Shown here piece by piece: positions 29,957 to 32,372 of a stretch of DNA of 32,372 nucleotides (position 1 is the first letter of the stretch; each line of letters begins with the position of its first letter). The position numbers were made by a program, and so were the translations under genes. A model generated the notes under the pieces. The model ran no database searches, was not told where the DNA came from, and was given only the letters and a program-made list of their open reading frames with translations. The stretch comes from Patescibacteria group bacterium (GTDB lineage: Bacteria > Patescibacteriota > Microgenomatia > Daviesbacterales > UBA10151), in contig CALRFD010000001.1 in NCBI GenBank assembly GCA_943356485.1, forward strand, positions 105,344-137,715, read 5' to 3'.

Positions 29957-29988
29957 TTTAGGTAATCTCAAAACATTTACACTAAGGC

Positions 29989-30018
29989 TTGAATATTTAT
30001 GCCCGGATGTGTTAAATT
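29989..30018 (+). promoter_or_regulatory. Likely promoter of the bL25 gene
   Basis: TTGAAT (29989-29994) is followed after 17 or 18 bases by TTAAAT or TAAATT (30012-30018). The start would lie near 30024, giving a leader of about 57 nt before the ATG at 30081. No ribosome binding site was recognised. Confidence 0.4.
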
Positions 30019-30080
30019 ACTCTAGTTTAAAAGAAGGGTTGTTACTACTTTAAAGAAATAGACACAATCCTGGTTAATAT

Positions 30081-30827
30081 ATGGATAAAATTACTTTACA
30101 GGCAGAAGAAAGAAAGGTGTTAGGAAAAAAAGTTAAGCAGCTGAGGCGAGCCGGGCAGTTGCCAGCCCATGTCTTTGGCAAAGGCGTTGACGGGGAGAAT
30201 GTTTTAATTGCGGCTGTTGATTTTATAAAAACTTTCAAGCAGGCAGGGGAGACAGGTTTAATAAATTTAAAAATTGGTTCTGAGCGGGTCAGGCCGGTTT
30301 TAATCAGGGAAGTACAAATTGATCCAGTTTCCGGAGAGATTGTACACATTGATTTTTACCAGGTCAATTTGGCGGAGAAAGTTAGCGTTCCGGTTCCGTT
30401 AGTTTTAGTAGGAGATCAACCGGAATCGGTTGGATTAGGTGAAGCGATCGTGCTTCAAACGTTGAGTGAAGTTTCTGTTGAGGCTTTGCCTGCTGATTTG
30501 GTAGAAAAAATTGAAGTTAATATTTCCTCGCTTAAGAATATTGACGATGCAATTACGATTGGGCAACTAACTTATGATAGAGAAAAGTTAACTATAGCTG
30601 TTGATCCGGAAGAGATTGTAGTAAAGTTAGCCCCGGCTGTAACAGCGGAGATGGAAGCCTTACTGGAAGAACAAGCCGCAGAACAAGCAGAAGCCGCTGC
30701 CGAGGAAACAGGCGAGGAAGGTGAGAAGGAAGAGGGAGAGGGTGAAGAGTCTAACGAGGAACAAACAGCTACAGAGGGTGAGACTGGTGAGGAGCAGGCT
30801 AAGGTCGAAGAAGAAAAGTCTGAATAA
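30081..30827 (+). CDS. rplY: 50S ribosomal protein bL25 (Ctc form)
   Basis: This 248-residue protein is bL25 of the long, general-stress-protein-Ctc type, which binds 5S rRNA. The N-terminal domain has R-K-V-L-G-K-K-V-K-Q-L-R-R-A-G-Q-L-P-A-H-V-F-G and the second (TL5-like) domain has I-H-I-D-F-Y-Q-V and V-P-L-V-L-V-G. The last 50 residues are very acidic (Glu/Ala/Gly repeats), longer than in most relatives and probably disordered. It appears to be a single-gene unit with its own promoter. The 122 bases after the stop hold no recognised gene or clear terminator. Confidence 0.95.
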   Translation: MDKITLQAEERKVLGKKVKQLRRAGQLPAHVFGKGVDGENVLIAAVDFIKTFKQAGETGLINLKIGSERVRPVLIREVQIDPVSGEIVHIDFYQVNLAEKVSVPVPLVLVGDQPESVGLGEAIVLQTLSEVSVEALPADLVEKIEVNISSLKNIDDAITIGQLTYDREKLTIAVDPEEIVVKLAPAVTAEMEALLEEQAAEQAEAAAEETGEEGEKEEGEGEESNEEQTATEGETGEEQAKVEEEKSE

Positions 30828-30949
30828 AATTCCTCCATACGCAAAATATCACACCATTTTTAGCCTCAAATTTTACAGTTTTAGCTTCAAGATTATATTT
30901 TGATACGGTAAAAACGCGTTAATTGTGCGGGGAATCTAGGCACAGATGT

Positions 30950-31714
30950 TTAAAGACCAGCATTCGTAAGCTGTTCTTTTAGATAAGCTACGTGCCTCGA
31001 TAAAAGATCAGGTAAGTTGATTTGACCAGGGAAAGAAGCAGACATAGCAACCCCCCGACGGTCTGTTGGTTGTATCGATATGTTTAAACCTCCATCAGGT
31101 TGTAGCGTAAATTTACCATTACTCTCATGTAGAGAATCAACTTTTCGAAGATTAACAGTTTTTCCAGTAAAGCCTACCCTGACTTCTTGATCTAGCATAC
31201 TAACAACTCCATCTAGACTCGGTCTTCCGTAGTGAACTGTAGTTGTTTCATACCATCCTGGTCCGTATGCAGTTATCATTAGTGGTATACGATTAGGAAT
31301 TGTTCCATCATCTGCTGGATTCCAATCAAAGCCATAGAATATATATCTTTCTCGTCCCCGCCCTGCAAAATAATCTTGGTCGCTAAAAAAAGGTAAGTAA
31401 TCTATAGTTCCATCTGCTGAAATCCGGGCAGATGATTCAGATTTCAAGTTTACTCCAGACAAATACCTGCCACCTACTTTTAATTCTAGGCGACGAAAAG
31501 GCTCTTTGAAACCTGGTAGTTCGAGCCTACCCTGACAGTAGAATTTGTCATTTCCAAATTCAAAAGTGGGTATCGAAGTGTCGTTAAGCATTCCAGCTAT
31601 AGTATTTATAGGCAAATCTGTAAGACTAAATTTTTCTGCAACTTGTCTGTCTAATCCTGTCCAGAAAGCTGCAACCTGCTCGCCTGTGTGTTTTCTTAAA
31701 TCCTCACCAGTCAT
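30950..31714 (-). CDS. Unrecognised soluble protein with consensus promoter
   Basis: This 254-residue protein has no signal peptide or membrane segment, and I recognise no family. An N-terminal helical segment (about 1-45) is followed by a beta-rich body with many Gly, Asp and aromatic residues (F-Y-C-Q-G-R-L-E-L-P-G-F, Y-I-F-Y-G-F-D-W-N-P, I-T-A-Y-G-P-G-W-Y-E), and a short helix ends it. It follows valS closely on the same strand but has its own near-perfect promoter and probably a leaderless message. It may be a lineage-specific addition placed at the 3' end of valS. Confidence 0.8.
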   Translation of the reverse strand: MTGEDLRKHTGEQVAAFWTGLDRQVAEKFSLTDLPINTIAGMLNDTSIPTFEFGNDKFYCQGRLELPGFKEPFRRLELKVGGRYLSGVNLKSESSARISADGTIDYLPFFSDQDYFAGRGRERYIFYGFDWNPADDGTIPNRIPLMITAYGPGWYETTTVHYGRPSLDGVVSMLDQEVRVGFTGKTVNLRKVDSLHESNGKFTLQPDGGLNISIQPTDRRGVAMSASFPGQINLPDLLSRHVAYLKEQLTNAGL

Positions 31715-31722
31715 ATCGGCTT

Positions 31723-31751
31723 ATAGTACACCACTGTATCTATTTTGTCAA
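31723..31751 (-). promoter_or_regulatory. Consensus promoter of the 254-residue orphan
   Basis: On the minus strand, TTGACA (31746-31751) and TACTAT (31723-31728) are 17 bp apart. The ATG at 31714 is eight bases beyond the -10 box, so the leader would be at most one or two bases. The promoter begins about 20 bases after the valS stop codon. Confidence 0.7.
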
Positions 31752-31771
31752 CTTGCGGATTCAGATTTAAC

Positions 31772-32372
31772 CTATTCTGGCCAGGCTGCAGCCATAATGC
31801 TTTTGCCCTGATGTGGAATCTTTTGCCAAAGTTCCTCGGTGATAAACGGCATAAATGGGTGGAGTAGTTCTAGACAGGTTCTAAAGACATGTTCCAGTAC
31901 CGGCTGGGCTTGCTCTCGCCTATTTTTGGTAGACTCGATATATTTATCGGCAAATTCATGCCAGATGAATTCGTAAAGAGTTTCGGTGGCTAGATGTAAA
32001 TTAAACGTCTCGAGATTTTTAGTGACCTCTTTAATAGTTTTGTTTAGTTTTTCAAGAATTTGTTTATCATTGTCATTCTGAGCGGAGCGTAGCGTAGTCG
32101 AAGAATCTATCTCCTTCACTTCATTCAGGATGACATTTGATTTCATATCAATAATAAATCTCCCGATATTCCACAGTTTTGTCCCAAAATTCCTGAAGTT
32201 TTTAGCCCGCTCGTCCATAGTTTGCTTATTTGCCCGCCCATCCCGCCCCGGGGCAGAGTAACTGAAGAGAGCCATTCTAAGCGCATCAGTGCCCCATTGT
32301 TCTCTTAGCTCGTTTGGGTCAATTCCATTACCTAAAGATTTAGAAAACTTGCGTCCCTGCAGATCCCGGATC
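31772..32372 (-). CDS. valS: Valyl-tRNA synthetase, C-terminal part (5' end outside window)
   Basis: The frame enters from the right edge and contains K-F-S-K-S-L-G-N-G-I-D-P, the KMSKS-type ATP loop of class I synthetases, then T-D-A-L-R-M-A-L-F-S and the anticodon-binding helices (N-F-G-T-K-L-W-N-I-G-R-F, then L-Y-E-F-I-W-H-E-F-A-D-K-Y-I-E and P-F-M-P-F-I-T-E-E-L-W). This is ValRS. Two oddities stand out. A 65-base palindromic repeat (32071-32135) is inserted in frame and adds about 22 residues between the first and second anticodon helices. The protein also ends at A-A-A-W-P-E, right after the I-T-E-E-L-W-Q region, so the C-terminal extension and coiled-coil arm of typical ValRS are missing. 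Confidence 0.93.
   Translation of the reverse strand, partial: IRDLQGRKFSKSLGNGIDPNELREQWGTDALRMALFSYSAPGRDGRANKQTMDERAKNFRNFGTKLWNIGRFIIDMKSNVILNEVKEIDSSTTLRSAQNDNDKQILEKLNKTIKEVTKNLETFNLHLATETLYEFIWHEFADKYIESTKNRREQAQPVLEHVFRTCLELLHPFMPFITEELWQKIPHQGKSIMAAAWPE
32071..32135. repeat. Dispersed palindromic repeat in frame inside valS
   Basis: The ends TGTCATTCTGA (from 32071) and TTCAGGATGACA (to 32135) are near-perfect inverted repeats. Near the left end TTCT, then GAGCG...GTCGA, then AGAA forms the same stem-loop pattern as the repeats at 3649 and 20835. The 65 bases keep the valS frame open and encode a peptide containing S-N-V-I-L-N-E-V-K and L-R-S-A-Q-N-D-N, familiar from translated copies of this repeat type in other genomes. 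It resembles in principle the Rickettsia palindromic elements that insert in coding genes. Confidence 0.7.

Overview
The window looks like a chromosomal segment around the replication origin of a Patescibacteria (Candidate Phyla Radiation) bacterium, possibly of the Microgenomates type. This is inferred from gene content: dnaA/dnaN/rpmH/rnpA/yidD/yidC/khpB synteny with a Holliday-junction-resolvase-like gene between dnaA and dnaN, a DUF4012 protein, a PrgI/VirB4 type IV secretion-like operon with a CwlT-like hydrolase, and two free-standing four-helix-bundle (23S rRNA intervening-sequence type) genes. TGA ends several clear genes, so the code is standard and the UGA=Gly lineages are excluded. 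Shine-Dalgarno signals are weak, and several genes start at or within a few bases of the predicted transcription start.

Layout. 1-9058 (minus): an operon-like series of large, soluble, mostly unrecognised proteins. In transcription order these are a protein with a C-terminal J-like HPD motif (7598-9058), its HPD-less paralogue (5976-7553), a protein with a C-terminal zinc ribbon (4243-5697) and a giant protein of at least 1197 residues that runs off the left edge (1-3591). 9144-17176 (plus): the divergent secretion operon, with a glycine-zipper/LysM-like protein, a DUF5663-like protein, a PrgI fusion, a TraC/VirB4 N-domain-like protein, a VirB4 ATPase, a membrane-anchored two-domain cell-wall hydrolase and two small membrane-anchored proteins. 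No VirD4 or relaxase is visible, so this may be a secretion or envelope machine rather than a conjugation system, with the divergent operon as candidate partners or substrates.

17.7-20.8 kb (minus): dnaN, a membrane-tethered resolvase-like protein, an oriC-like cluster of DnaA boxes, and dnaA. 20.9-25.4 kb (plus): two tiny membrane proteins, then an unknown gene with a consensus promoter that heads rpmH-rnpA-yidD-yidC-khpB and runs into an O-antigen-ligase-like gene. 25.4-30.0 kb: a flippase, RNase H and an SDR-DUF4012 fusion, probably for surface polysaccharide. 30.1-32.4 kb: ribosomal protein bL25, an orphan gene (minus) and the C-terminal part of valS (minus).

The most unusual signal is in the intergenic DNA. 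At least five places carry arrays of short degenerate words (about 9-14 bp, different words at different loci), four of them arranged as inverted arms. Two pairs of arms enclose a four-helix-bundle gene (3.7-4.2 kb and 17.2-17.7 kb); others enclose nothing (5.75 kb, and 22.5 kb between rnpA and yidD). The 22.5 kb copy uses the same GAAAT/ATTTC decamer as the 3.7-4.2 kb gene-bearing copy. A separate family of small hairpins with covarying stems occurs at 3.65, 20.84 and 32.07 kb, and the last lies in frame inside valS. All assignments are from reading the sequence; no database search was possible.
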